From NCBI RefSeq assembly GCF_014637345.1, contig NZ_BMEX01000003.1:250001-314000 (forward strand): a stretch of 64,000 bases of DNA, written 5' to 3'. Below the pieces are notes generated by a model. It was not told the origin of the DNA. It searched no databases and saw nothing but the letters and a program-made list of their open reading frames with translations. The translations under genes were made by a program, and so were the position numbers. Below are positions 1 through 7,640 of the stretch, in pieces; within the stretch, counting starts at the first letter, position 1; every line of letters starts with the position of its first letter. Origin of the DNA: Kroppenstedtia guangzhouensis (lineage in GTDB: Bacteria; Bacillota; Bacilli; Thermoactinomycetales; DSM-45169).

Positions 1-4
1 TCAT
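1..4 (-). CDS. start codon of a leftward gene (partial)
   Basis: The minus strand reads ATG at 4-2, preceded five bases upstream by AAAGGAGCG (complement of 10-18), a good ribosome binding site. Only the first codon lies in the window, so the product cannot be named. The gene is divergent from feoA. Confidence 0.35.
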
Positions 5-178
5 CGGAACGCTCCTTTCATAAAATAAATGGCGTTTCCATGATTCCCTACATCGCGAGGAATATACACTTAGGTTCATCATCCACTGCGAGAATGGTTG
101 TCAACACTCTCCACTCCTTTCATTTGCATGCGAAACTCAGGCTGTTTCCCCAAAGTTGAAAAACAAACAAAAAAGATG

Positions 179-206
179 TTGACATCTCACACATTTGGGG
201 CATAAA
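179..206 (+). promoter_or_regulatory. candidate sigma-A promoter of feoAB
   Basis: A consensus -35 TTGACA at 179-184 is followed after 16-17 bases by CATAAA/ATAAAC, a weak -10. It would give a leader of about 150 bases before feoA. The -35 is clear, the -10 is not. I see no convincing Fur box nearby. Confidence 0.4.
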
Positions 207-279
207 CTAACAATAGTCAAAAGTTTACCTAGGGCAAAATTGATATTCCTAGCAAACATTAATTCCTCTATAAAACAAT

Positions 280-299
280 TATGCCTTCAGGCATATTTT
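280..299 (+). terminator. short hairpin with T run in the feo leader
   Basis: TATGCCT and AGGCATA form a 7-bp stem with almost no loop, followed by TTTTT. It lies between the candidate promoter and feoA, so it could attenuate transcription, or it could end a transcript starting upstream. The stem is short, so the call is tentative. Confidence 0.3.
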
Positions 300-301
300 T
301 C

Positions 302-314
302 TGAAACGTTTCCA
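302..314 (+). promoter_or_regulatory. cre-like palindrome upstream of feoA
   Basis: TGAAACGTTTCCA contains the perfect palindrome GAAACGTTTC and resembles the CcpA catabolite-responsive element of Firmicutes. It lies just downstream of the leader hairpin and 48 bases before feoA. A single site of this size can occur by chance. Confidence 0.3.
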
Positions 315-361
315 TCTCCTACTTTGAAAAGTTTTGTACAGAGATCAACGGAGGGGTACCC

Positions 362-613
362 ATGCACACCGAAATCCCACTGTCTGAAGCAGCCGTCGGC
401 CAATCCGTCCGAATCACCCGACTGGATCTGACGGGCACCATGCGCCGTCGGTTGCTGGATCTGGGCTTTGTCCCGGGAGCCGAGGTCTATGTTCTGCAAA
501 AAAGCCCACTGGGTGATCCCGTCGCCTTCCGGGTGAGTCATACGACGATTGCCCTTCGAAAAGAAGAGAGTTCCCGAATTTTCGGGGAAGTCAAAGGAGG
601 GAACAAACTGTGA
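362..613 (+). CDS. feoA: FeoA ferrous iron transport accessory protein
   Basis: This 83-residue SH3-like FeoA protein shows the usual features: an opening that places the first domain strand, the VRITRLDLTG stretch, LLDLGFVPGAEV in the middle and a basic end. FeoA is a small cytosolic partner of the FeoB ferrous iron permease. GGAGGGG lies six bases before the ATG. Its TGA stop overlaps the GTG start of the FeoB GTPase gene by four bases, so the two are translationally coupled. The product is very likely; the iron role follows from the family and from the two FeoB halves downstream. Confidence 0.93.
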   Translation: MHTEIPLSEAAVGQSVRITRLDLTGTMRRRLLDLGFVPGAEVYVLQKSPLGDPVAFRVSHTTIALRKEESSRIFGEVKGGNKL

Positions 614-1401
614 ACTCCCAAGGAAACAAAAGACCCTGGGACCGGCAACAGCCGGGAAAATCCCCCTCGCTCTCCGGCTATCGTGTGGCATTGGCCGGCA
701 ACCCCAACACAGGAAAGAGCACTCTTTTCAACGCTCTGACCGGTATGCGCCAACATACGGGAAACTGGCCGGGAAAAACCGTGCTCCATGCGGAGGGAAG
801 ATATCTTCACAACGGGGAGACCTACACCGTGATTGACCTGCCGGGCACTTATTCTCTTTTTTCCAATTCCGCCGATGAAGAGGTGGCACGAGATCATATC
901 GTTTTTGATCAGCCGGATGTAACAGTCGTGGTTCTCGATGCCACCGCCTTGGAACGCAACCTCAACCTGGCTCTTCAGGTACTGGAGATGAGTGATCATG
1001 TGGTGCTTTGCGTCAACCTGATGGATGAGGCCAAACGGAAGGGAATCCAGATCAACAGCGGGAAACTCTCCGACAAGCTGGGGGTGCCGGTAATCAAGAC
1101 AGCGGCGAGAGAGGGGGAAGGGCTGGAAGAACTGAAGCAGGTGATCGCCCGCATGGCCCAGGGGAAAATCACCACCCGGCCCTACCGGCTTCGCTACGAC
1201 GAGAAACTGGAGACCAAGATCGCCGAACTGGAGCCGGAGGTTCGAAGAGTCTTCGGCAATCGCCTGCCCTCCCGCTGGATTGCCCTCCGCCTGCTGGACG
1301 GGGACGCCGGTCTGGCGAAGGCCTTGCGGAACCGCCTGGGAAAGGAGGAGGTCGATCAAAGTGGGACAACCGATGGATCCCCTTATCCAGTCGAAGCGTA
1401 A
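610..1401 (+). CDS. feoB: FeoB N-terminal GTPase domain as a separate protein
   Basis: These 263 residues match only the cytosolic G-protein part of FeoB. Visible are G1 GNPNTGKST (about residue 31), G3 DLPG, G4 NLMD and a G5-like TAA, then the helical domain. FeoB normally continues as one chain of about 650-750 residues into the membrane permease; here the frame stops at 1401 and the permease is encoded by the next, overlapping frame. The start is GTG at 610, overlapping the feoA stop. The two products presumably assemble to take up Fe2+. A frameshift in a once-continuous gene is the alternative, but the second frame has its own strong ribosome binding site. Confidence 0.88.
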   Translation: MNSQGNKRPWDRQQPGKSPSLSGYRVALAGNPNTGKSTLFNALTGMRQHTGNWPGKTVLHAEGRYLHNGETYTVIDLPGTYSLFSNSADEEVARDHIVFDQPDVTVVVLDATALERNLNLALQVLEMSDHVVLCVNLMDEAKRKGIQINSGKLSDKLGVPVIKTAAREGEGLEELKQVIARMAQGKITTRPYRLRYDEKLETKIAELEPEVRRVFGNRLPSRWIALRLLDGDAGLAKALRNRLGKEEVDQSGTTDGSPYPVEA

Positions 1402-2773
1402 CCATCTGGACTCCCTGATCGCCCGTTCCCGGCAACTTGGAGATGCTTCCGCGCGGGATGACATCGTGGCCCGTGTCTATCAAACCACCCGCTCCATCTG
1501 CGAAGATGTGGTTCATTATCAGGATAAGGAGCGTCTGTTCCGCACGGAAAAGTTGGATCGGGTCCTGACCTCCCCGATCTGGGGCTACCCAATCATGCTG
1601 GCCATGCTGGGCGTGATCTTCTGGCTGACCATCGCCGGGGCCAATGCCCCCTCGGAGATGTTGGCACAATTGTTCGGCTGGTTGGAGGGGTATCTCACCC
1701 TCACCTTCCAGGCACTTCATGCCCCCGATTGGCTTCACGGCTTGTTGGTGTTGGGATTGTACCGGGGAATCTCCTGGGTGGTCAGCGTGATGTTGCCTCC
1801 GATGGCCATCTTCTTCCCGATTTTCGGCCTGTTGGAAAACTTCGGTTACCTGCCCCGGGTCGCCTTTAACATGGACCGTCTGTTCAAAGGTTCCGGCGGC
1901 CACGGCAAACAATCCTTAACCATGGCCATGGGATTCGGATGCAATGCGGCGGCGATTCTGTCCACCCGGATCATCGAATCGCCCCGAGAGCGGATGCTGG
2001 CCATTCTGACCAACAATTTTGTCCCCTGTAACGGCCGGTGGCCAACCCTGATTCTGCTCTCCTCCCTCTTTATGGCTGCAGGTATTGCCGATGGCATGCA
2101 AACCTTCGTCACCGCCGCCGTTGTGATGGGAATGGTGCTCTTCGGCATCGTCGTCACCCTGACGGTCTCCTGGGGACTGTCCAAAACCGCCCTGCGGGGA
2201 GTTCCCACCCACTACACACTGGAACTCCCCCCTTACCGCAAGCCGAAATTTTGGAACACCATCCTGCGCGCCACCCTGGACAAATCCCTGTACGTGTTGA
2301 AACGGGCCGTGATCGTGGCCGCCCCCGCCGGGGTGATCACCTGGATTCTGGCCAACACTCCGGCGGGAGATGTCAGCGCTCTGGAACAGGTCGTCGCATT
2401 TCTCGATCCTTTTGCGCGGGCATTGGGGTTGGACGGCTTTATCCTGATGGCCTTTATCCTGGGATTACCCGCCAATGAGATTGTCCTGCCCATCCTGCTG
2501 ATGGGTTATCTCTCCACCGGAGCCATGACCGAAGTGGAAGACATGGCTGCCCTGAAACAGATCTTTCTGGATCACGGTTGGACTTGGCTGACTGCCCTCA
2601 ATATGATGTTGTTCTCCCTCCTCCACTATCCCTGTGGAACCACCCTTATCAATATATACAAGGAAACCAAAAGTCCCAAATGGACCTTCCTCTCCTTTGC
2701 CATTCCCACGGGGATCGCCATCGGGGTCACCTTTATCGTGACCCAGACAGTTCGGGCACTGGGACTGCTCTAA
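1361..2773 (+). CDS. feoB: FeoB membrane permease domain as a separate protein
   Basis: This 470-residue integral membrane protein is the C-terminal two thirds of FeoB. It contains both gate repeats with their conserved cysteines: GFGCNAAAI and FVPCNGRWP in the first, HYPCGTT near the end. The chosen start is GTG 1361, nine bases after AAAGGAGGAGG (1341-1351), inside the end of the GTPase gene; the two frames overlap by 41 bases. The protein starts in the helical linker that joins GTPase and permease in one-chain FeoB. It should carry Fe2+ across the cytoplasmic membrane with the preceding GTPase. A terminator follows. Confidence 0.9.
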   Translation: MGQPMDPLIQSKRNHLDSLIARSRQLGDASARDDIVARVYQTTRSICEDVVHYQDKERLFRTEKLDRVLTSPIWGYPIMLAMLGVIFWLTIAGANAPSEMLAQLFGWLEGYLTLTFQALHAPDWLHGLLVLGLYRGISWVVSVMLPPMAIFFPIFGLLENFGYLPRVAFNMDRLFKGSGGHGKQSLTMAMGFGCNAAAILSTRIIESPRERMLAILTNNFVPCNGRWPTLILLSSLFMAAGIADGMQTFVTAAVVMGMVLFGIVVTLTVSWGLSKTALRGVPTHYTLELPPYRKPKFWNTILRATLDKSLYVLKRAVIVAAPAGVITWILANTPAGDVSALEQVVAFLDPFARALGLDGFILMAFILGLPANEIVLPILLMGYLSTGAMTEVEDMAALKQIFLDHGWTWLTALNMMLFSLLHYPCGTTLINIYKETKSPKWTFLSFAIPTGIAIGVTFIVTQTVRALGLL

Positions 2774-2810
2774 AGCCTGCAAAACCCAAGTGTTGGGGCA
2801 ATGAGATCCT

Positions 2811-2838
2811 GCCGCAGAGAATTTCTGCGGCTGTTTTT
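2811..2838 (+). terminator. Rho-independent terminator of feoAB
   Basis: GCCGCAGA pairs with TCTGCGGC around a GAAT-type loop and is followed by TGTTTTTT, 38 bases after the permease stop. Confidence 0.85.
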
Positions 2839-2971
2839 TATTTCCCGACACCGACAGAAACCCAGCGATCTTCCCTTCCGATTTCTCAACAGTAGAAGTG
2901 TTTGTCAACAAAATAAACCTTCACCTTTCTTCATCGTTAAGAGCGTTCCGATCTAGCCCAAGGTCACCAGT

Positions 2972-3292
2972 TCATCGAGTCAGGTGGAAACGTCGGGACA
3001 GTTCATCGCAGAAGGCCTTCAGCATACTTTGGTTGATCGAATAATAGCTCCATTTCCCTTGTTTGCGCATGTGTAACAGTCCCGCATTTTTCAGCTCCTT
3101 AAGGTGATATGAGACCTTTGATTGCTTTAAGTCTAAAGCTTCTTGGATATCACAGACACACATTCCGATCTTACAACATTGTATTGGATCTTCTGTGTCA
3201 CTCTGAGCGATCAGGTCCAGAATTTGATACCGGATCGGGTCCGACAACGCCCGGGTGATCAGTGACAATTGTTCACTGGTGCAACAAGCCAT
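2972..3292 (-). CDS. arsR: ArsR-family metalloid-sensing repressor
   Basis: A 106-residue winged-helix protein of the ArsR/SmtB family. The recognition helix region is QSKVSYHLKEL (57-67). Cysteines that could bind As(III) or Sb(III) are C3-C4 near the N-terminus, C39-C40, and C45 and C47 in the CVCD motif at the head of the DNA-binding domain, the position used by classic ArsR. It is the last gene of a minus-strand operon after an ArsI-type lyase. An ATCAA-N6-TTGAT operator overlaps the operon promoter at 4059-4088, so autorepression relieved by arsenical is the simple model. The inducer is inferred from the neighbour. Confidence 0.88.
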   Translation of the reverse strand: MACCTSEQLSLITRALSDPIRYQILDLIAQSDTEDPIQCCKIGMCVCDIQEALDLKQSKVSYHLKELKNAGLLHMRKQGKWSYYSINQSMLKAFCDELSRRFHLTR

Positions 3293-3313
3293 CGGCCTTC
3301 ACTCCTTATTAGG

Positions 3314-3796
3314 TCATTGCAAAACTCGGGCGATGCCCGAGTTTTGTTCTGGGTAAAATGGACTTACGGCTGTTTGTGGGTACAGCAAGCGTTTCTGGTC
3401 TCGGGAATGGTCGATGAGTGCCCAAATTGATCCGCATCTTCCTTCAAAAAAGACTTCCCATCGATGACCGTCGGGACTGATCACCCAAATTTTGTCCTGA
3501 CGGGCATAGCAACAGGTGGTATCCATTTCGTCGAAGGAAGCCAACCCCGCATTTTCCAATCGTTCCTTGGCAGCGATCACCGCCTCTGTCGACCCCACTT
3601 GAATCCCCATGTGGTTGATTCCCCCAACGATTTCGCCTCCCTCATTCAAGGCGAAGTTTAGGAGCGGTTCATCCAGGTCAAACTTCGCATAGCCGGGACG
3701 CACCTTCGCCGGTTCCTCTCCGAACAGGTGCCGATAAAACTTGATTGATGCGTCTAAATCCTTTACATTGATGGCGACATGGGGTTTCAACACCAT
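3314..3796 (-). CDS. arsI: ArsI/CadI-family organoarsenical C-As lyase
   Basis: A 160-residue vicinal-oxygen-chelate protein. ArsI enzymes are Fe(II) dioxygenases that cleave the carbon-arsenic bond of trivalent methylated or aromatic arsenicals. Here H6, H62 and E114 sit where the 2-His-1-Glu iron site is expected, and vicinal C95-C96 in TTCCYARQDK match the arsenic-binding pair. The start was set at 3796 because GAGGAGAGG lies just upstream; an in-frame ATG six codons earlier overlaps that site. The C-terminal 40 residues do not resemble ArsI members I remember and may be lineage-specific. The operon partner is an ArsR repressor. CadI naming in databases is an alternative label for the same family. 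Confidence 0.85.
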   Translation of the reverse strand: MVLKPHVAINVKDLDASIKFYRHLFGEEPAKVRPGYAKFDLDEPLLNFALNEGGEIVGGINHMGIQVGSTEAVIAAKERLENAGLASFDEMDTTCCYARQDKIWVISPDGHRWEVFFEGRCGSIWALIDHSRDQKRLLYPQTAVSPFYPEQNSGIARVLQ

Positions 3797-3820
3797 TTTC
3801 CATCCTCTCCTCAATAAAAA

Positions 3821-4024
3821 TTATTCACAGCAAAGCGGAGCTGAACAACAGGACAACCCTTGTTTTACATGGTGAGGTTCATGGTTATCGAAGTTTTTCC
3901 AGATGGACCGGAGGATTTGGATCCAGCTAAGCCGTTTCCGAGAGAGACGGTTAACCTTCTGGAACTGGTTCTTGATCTCTTCATGACGGATACGGGCCAT
4001 CTCTGTTTCGTAACCGTTGAACAA
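3821..4024 (-). CDS. small basic protein with C-terminal CC-x4-CC motif
   Basis: First gene of the arsI-arsR operon, 67 residues. I do not recognise a family. It is basic and probably helical through residue 50, and ends in SCCSAPLCCE, two vicinal cysteine pairs spaced by four residues. Such pairs often bind soft metals, and with the operon this suggests arsenical or metal binding, but that is inference. The TTG start at 4024 is supported by GAGGTGA six bases upstream; an internal ATG at 4000 lacks a ribosome binding site. It ends 24 bases before arsI. It could also be a spurious frame. Confidence 0.55.
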   Translation of the reverse strand: MFNGYETEMARIRHEEIKNQFQKVNRLSRKRLSWIQILRSIWKNFDNHEPHHVKQGLSCCSAPLCCE

Positions 4025-4058
4025 GACGATTCACCTCAAAGCAATTTTTGTTGATGCA

Positions 4059-4088
4059 ATCATATATCAACAATATTTGATGTGTCAA
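4059..4088 (-). promoter_or_regulatory. promoter with embedded ArsR-type operator
   Basis: On the minus strand, TTGACA (4088-4083) is followed after 18 bases by TATGAT (4064-4059). In the spacer lies ATCAACAATATTTGAT (4066-4081), a perfect ATCAA-N6-TTGAT inverted repeat of the type bound by ArsR/SmtB proteins. A repressor there would block polymerase, fitting the arsR gene at the end of the operon. Confidence 0.75.
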
Positions 4089-4454
4089 TCCTTATCGTTT
4101 GGTGACGGGAATGTTTTTTGAATGGAACTTTGATGGTTATATGTTTTTCACTTGACAGAGGATCCGTTCAAATGCGGAGAGAAAAAAGTACCGACCTTAA
4201 TATTTGTAGGAACTTTGCCCGCTTATAGTTATAAGGAGAGGATGCGCCAATAGCTTGTTTTTAATCACGGGACTCGCTGAAATCAGCGGAGGATATTTCA
4301 TTTGACTGTGGTTGCAGAAAAAATATGAAATCAGCCGACACGAAATTTTCCCACAATACACGCCCCCATCAGCGCACAAAAAACAGCAGACTATGAATTA
4401 GCCTGCCAAACAAGGATATTCCTGCTGCGGAGCAGCACCGCAGCATTTTTTTGA
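4089..4454. other. intergenic, no gene recognised
   Basis: AT-rich stretch of about 365 bases between the divergent promoter of the ars operon and the 3' end of the cation exporter gene. Short frames on both strands lack convincing ribosome binding sites or familiar products. The only clear element is the hairpin at 4423-4452. Confidence 0.5.
4423..4452 (+). terminator. hairpin with T run, plus-strand orientation
   Basis: TGCTGCGG and CCGCAGCA pair over a 7-base loop and are followed by seven T on the plus strand. The orientation is puzzling because both neighbouring genes lie on the minus strand; it may block read-through into the antisense of the exporter gene or end an unseen short transcript. 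Confidence 0.55.
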
Positions 4455-5369
4455 TCAGACTTCCGTTTCCGGATGCTCCAGATCGGCTTTCTCGACCTGG
4501 ATCGTGGTATGCCGGATTTTGAATCGCTCCTCGATTTTCCGGATCGCCTGTTGCAGTACTTCCTGCCCGTCAAGATGATCCTCTATAAGAAGATGACAAC
4601 TTAAGGAATCCAAACCGGAAGTGATCGTCCAGATGTGAAGGTCATGCACATCCCTCACTCCGGGAACCTCCCGGAGGGTCTCCTTCACCTCTTCCTGGTC
4701 GATGGTGATCGGAGTTCCTTCCATCAAGATATGGACACTGTGACTGATGACTCCCCAGGCACTGCGCAAGATCAACAACGCCACAGCGACACTGATAAGG
4801 GGATCCACCACATACCAGGAAAAGGAAATCATCAGCGAAGCCGCCACAATCGCCCCCACAGAGCCCAAAGCATCGCCGAGGACATGCAGATAAGCGCTCC
4901 GCAGGTTGACATTCCCTTTCACATCACCTTTTTTCGCCAAAAACCAAGCACTCACCACGTTGGCCGTCAGTCCGACGACAGCGATCAGCATCATGGAGGT
5001 TCCCGCCACTTGGGGTGGGGAATAAAAGCGATGAACGGCTTCCCACATGATCAGCCCTGCAATCACAAACAGCGTCACACCGTTGAAGAGGGCCGCCAGA
5101 ATTTCAAATCGGTAAAAACCGTATGTTTTGTTCGGTGACGGAGGCCGGGACGCAAACCGGAAAGCAACCAGGCTCAGGGCGAGGGAAGCGGCATCACTCA
5201 ACATGTGACCCGAGTCGGACAACAGGGCCAGACTGTTGGTGATCAATCCCCCGAAAAATTCCAGAAACATGATTCCAGTGGTGATCACCAAAGCGATCAG
5301 CAACCCTTTTTTATTTTGTTCCCGCTGACGGCCATGGGCATGATCATGAGTGTGTCCATGATGATGCAA
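4455..5369 (-). CDS. czcD: CDF-family divalent cation exporter (CzcD type)
   Basis: A 304-residue cation diffusion facilitator. It opens with a histidine-rich loop (HHHGHTHDHAHG) and has six membrane helices, with the paired HxxxD metal sites GHMLSD and HVLGD typical of Zn2+/Co2+/Cd2+ exporters, then the cytosolic ferredoxin-like domain. The start is TTG 5369, seven bases after AAAGGAGG (complement of 5377-5384). The open frame continues 28 codons upstream to another TTG, but those codons encode the end of a decayed acetyltransferase. Exchange of metal for H+ or K+ at the membrane is known for the family; the exact metal cannot be read from the sequence. Confidence 0.9.
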   Translation of the reverse strand: MHHHGHTHDHAHGRQREQNKKGLLIALVITTGIMFLEFFGGLITNSLALLSDSGHMLSDAASLALSLVAFRFASRPPSPNKTYGFYRFEILAALFNGVTLFVIAGLIMWEAVHRFYSPPQVAGTSMMLIAVVGLTANVVSAWFLAKKGDVKGNVNLRSAYLHVLGDALGSVGAIVAASLMISFSWYVVDPLISVAVALLILRSAWGVISHSVHILMEGTPITIDQEEVKETLREVPGVRDVHDLHIWTITSGLDSLSCHLLIEDHLDGQEVLQQAIRKIEERFKIRHTTIQVEKADLEHPETEV

Positions 5370-5384
5370 GGATGGCCCTCCTTT

Positions 5385-5924
5385 CCGGTGATTCCATTCC
5401 CGTCGCAGCAATCCGAACAACAACATGTCCCAACGTTTTCCGTCCGGCTCCAAAAATCTCCGATAGGTCCCCTCCCGGGTAATCCCAGCCTTTCATACAG
5501 CCGGATCGCGTCGGTGTTGTAACTGAACGCCGTCAACTGCAATCGATGGAGATTCAGTTCCAGAAAGGCAAAGCGGAGGGCGATAGACATCTCCTCCCGA
5601 CCCCACCCCCGGCCGCGATACTCCGGACTGCCGATGCCGATGGAGATCCAACCGGTCCTGTGGTTCCAGAGGAGACCATCCATTTCGACAAACCCGATCA
5701 TCTCTTCCCTTTCCGGGGAACGGAGGGGGACAGGAAGTCCTTGTCACTTTCATGGTACTCGGCCAACCACTTCTTCAGTAGGTTCTCCGTTTGGGGTAAG
5801 GAGGCTTCAGCGGCCAATGAGCGCTAAAATGATCATCCCGGTACCAGGTGGCAACAGTGGCCAAGTCCTTCTCCTCCAGCGCAGTGAGACGCACCCGTTC
5901 AACGGCGAGTACCGACTCACCCAT
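5385..5924 (-). pseudogene. RimJ/RimL-type GNAT acetyltransferase, frameshifted
   Basis: Pieces of one GNAT protein appear in order in successive frames: MGESVLAVERVRLTALEEKD from 5924, then a piece with ENLLKKWLAEYHESDKDF, then IGFVEMDGLLWNHRTGWISI, YRGRGWG and RLYERLG, and finally ITREGTYRRFLEPDGKRWDM to about 5385. Three frame changes (near 5790, 5735 and 5475) are needed, so no full protein can be made. The last frame reaches no stop of its own and runs into the exporter gene. The start overlaps the yebC stop by eight bases, so it was once the second gene of a yebC operon. Assembly errors could cause single shifts, but three within 500 bases suggest real decay. Confidence 0.8.
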
Positions 5925-6666
5925 GGTTTTCCAGTTCATCATCGATCTCCACATTGGAGTAGACGTTCTGAACATCATCGTGATCTTCCAGCGCTTCGAG
6001 CAGCTGAAGCATTTTGCTCACATGGTCTCCAGTCAATGTTACCGTGTTTTGAGGCATCATGGTGACTTCCGCCGTAGAAAAGCGGAAGCCCTCCCTTTCC
6101 AAGGACTCTTTCACCTCTTCAAAGTGGTCCGGAGAGGTCGTGATCTCAAAAACATCTTCCGACGCTTCGAAATCCTCCGCACCGGCTTCCAACACCTGCA
6201 ACATCATTTCATCCTCATCCTGCCCGGCGGACACCCGATCGATTCGCAACAAACCTTTTTTATCAAACATCCAAGCCACACAACCAGCCTCTCCCATACT
6301 GCCCCCCCGTTTGGAGAAGATATGCCGCACATCCGCCGCCGTTCGGTTGCGGTTGTCAGTCAGGGCTTCCACCATCACCGCCGCACCCCCCGGACCATAG
6401 CCTTCATAGGTGACGGCTTCATAGTTGCTCCCGCCTTCAGCACCGATCCCCCGTTTGATCGCCCGTTCAATATTATCATTGGGCATGTTTTGGGAGCGGG
6501 CCTTGGAAATCGCCAGGCGCAATCGTTGGTTTTGGTCGGGATCCCCGCCCCCTTCCCTTGCCGCCACGGAAATTTCGCGAGCCAGTTTGGCGAAGAGTTT
6601 CCCACGCAGAGCATCCTGACGCCCTTTACGATGTTGAATATTTTTCCATTTGGAATGGCCGGCCAT
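5917..6666 (-). CDS. yebC: YebC/PmpR-family protein (translation or transcription factor)
   Basis: A 249-residue YebC family protein with the signature MAGHSKWKNIQHRKGRQD at its start and the GYGPGGAAVMVE motif near residue 85. Family members have been described as DNA-binding regulators and more recently as factors that relieve ribosome stalling at proline stretches; the sequence alone does not choose. Start 6666 follows AGAGGTGA; an in-frame GTG three codons upstream overlaps that site. In Bacillus subtilis the yebC orthologue (yrbC) also lies near safA, as here. Confidence 0.92.
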   Translation of the reverse strand: MAGHSKWKNIQHRKGRQDALRGKLFAKLAREISVAAREGGGDPDQNQRLRLAISKARSQNMPNDNIERAIKRGIGAEGGSNYEAVTYEGYGPGGAAVMVEALTDNRNRTAADVRHIFSKRGGSMGEAGCVAWMFDKKGLLRIDRVSAGQDEDEMMLQVLEAGAEDFEASEDVFEITTSPDHFEEVKESLEREGFRFSTAEVTMMPQNTVTLTGDHVSKMLQLLEALEDHDDVQNVYSNVEIDDELENHG

Positions 6667-6744
6667 TCCGATCACCTCTTTATCAAGATCCGGATCAATG
6701 GTTAGAAAAAGCCCTTTGGAAGGAAGTGAAATCCTGCAGGGTGG

Positions 6745-7581
6745 TCATCCCCTCGATTGACGGATCCGTTCCAATTCCCTCAGGGTGAGATCCAGGTCTT
6801 CATCCCGCAAAGCTGAAGGCATCCGCCAGCGAGCCTGTCGAAGAGCATCCAAGTCGATGTCCACGATGAACAGACCCGATTCCAACAAGGGGGCTTCCTC
6901 CACCTTGTCTCCGAAAGGATTAAAAACAGCGGAGTTGCCGAAAAAACGAACACCCTTTTCCATACCCGCCCGGTTGACGAAAACAGTGTATACACTGTGA
7001 AGCATCGAATGGGTGGACAAGATCCGGTGCCAGGGTTCCCGGGAGGCTTCTTCCCCACCTTCCTTCACCGGCCCGTTGGCCATCACCAGGAGAAGTTTGA
7101 CTCCTTCCTGGGCCAACAGATAGGGAACAGAAGGATGCCAGGCCTCTTCACAGATGACCACCCCCACCCGACCAAAGCGTGTATCCACCCCGCGGATGCG
7201 GCTTCCACGCCCAAAATACCGCCCTTCCTGAAACATCCCGTAAGTGGGCAGATACGTTTTCCTGTGAATCAGCCGGATCTGCCCCTGGCTGAGATATGCG
7301 GCGGAATTGTAGAAAACGTGATCTTGGCTTTCCTCCGCAAATCCTAAAACAACATCTGTTTTCCCCGCCGAGGCACCCAGTGCAAGAAGATCTTCGTCCG
7401 TCGCCATTCTGGCCGCATCCGGCGTTCGCTCTCCCAAGGAATACCCTGTCAAACTCAGCTCCGGAAAAACCAAAAGATCCACCTGCTCAGAATCGGCACG
7501 GCGGATCATCTCTTCATGGAGCCGCAGGTTTTCTTCCACCCCACCCAACACCGGGGCGAGCTGGGCCAGACCCACTTTCAT
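6745..7581 (-). CDS. carbon-nitrogen hydrolase (nitrilase superfamily)
   Basis: A 278-residue single-domain amidohydrolase. The catalytic triad is visible as E41 in FPELSLTGY, K108 in HRKTYLPTYG and C144 in VVICEEAWHP. Family members hydrolyse amides or nitriles, for example omega-amides, carbamoyl compounds or glutamine in NAD synthetase; there is no synthetase domain here, so the substrate is unknown. Start 7581 (ATG after GGGGGGTG) gives the usual length; the longer open frame upstream codes for nothing familiar. It lies 60 bases after a kinase-like gene on the same strand, perhaps in one transcript. Confidence 0.88.
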   Translation of the reverse strand: MKVGLAQLAPVLGGVEENLRLHEEMIRRADSEQVDLLVFPELSLTGYSLGERTPDAARMATDEDLLALGASAGKTDVVLGFAEESQDHVFYNSAAYLSQGQIRLIHRKTYLPTYGMFQEGRYFGRGSRIRGVDTRFGRVGVVICEEAWHPSVPYLLAQEGVKLLLVMANGPVKEGGEEASREPWHRILSTHSMLHSVYTVFVNRAGMEKGVRFFGNSAVFNPFGDKVEEAPLLESGLFIVDIDLDALRQARWRMPSALRDEDLDLTLRELERIRQSRG

Positions 7582-7640
7582 CACAACACCCCCCGCCAAG
7601 GATTTCAGACTGTCTTTTATCATAACATACATGCCTGAAG

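Noticed and set aside
60-120. Fur box before feoA
   Set aside because: No match to the 7-1-7 inverted repeat TGATAATNATTATCA; the GTTGTCAAC stretch is only a short palindrome.
4197-4379. 60-codon minus-strand frame
   Set aside because: No ribosome binding site and no conserved feature; AT-rich intergenic DNA.
5848-6705. 285-codon plus-strand frame over yebC
   Set aside because: Antisense to a clear yebC gene; no ribosome binding site and no familiar domains.
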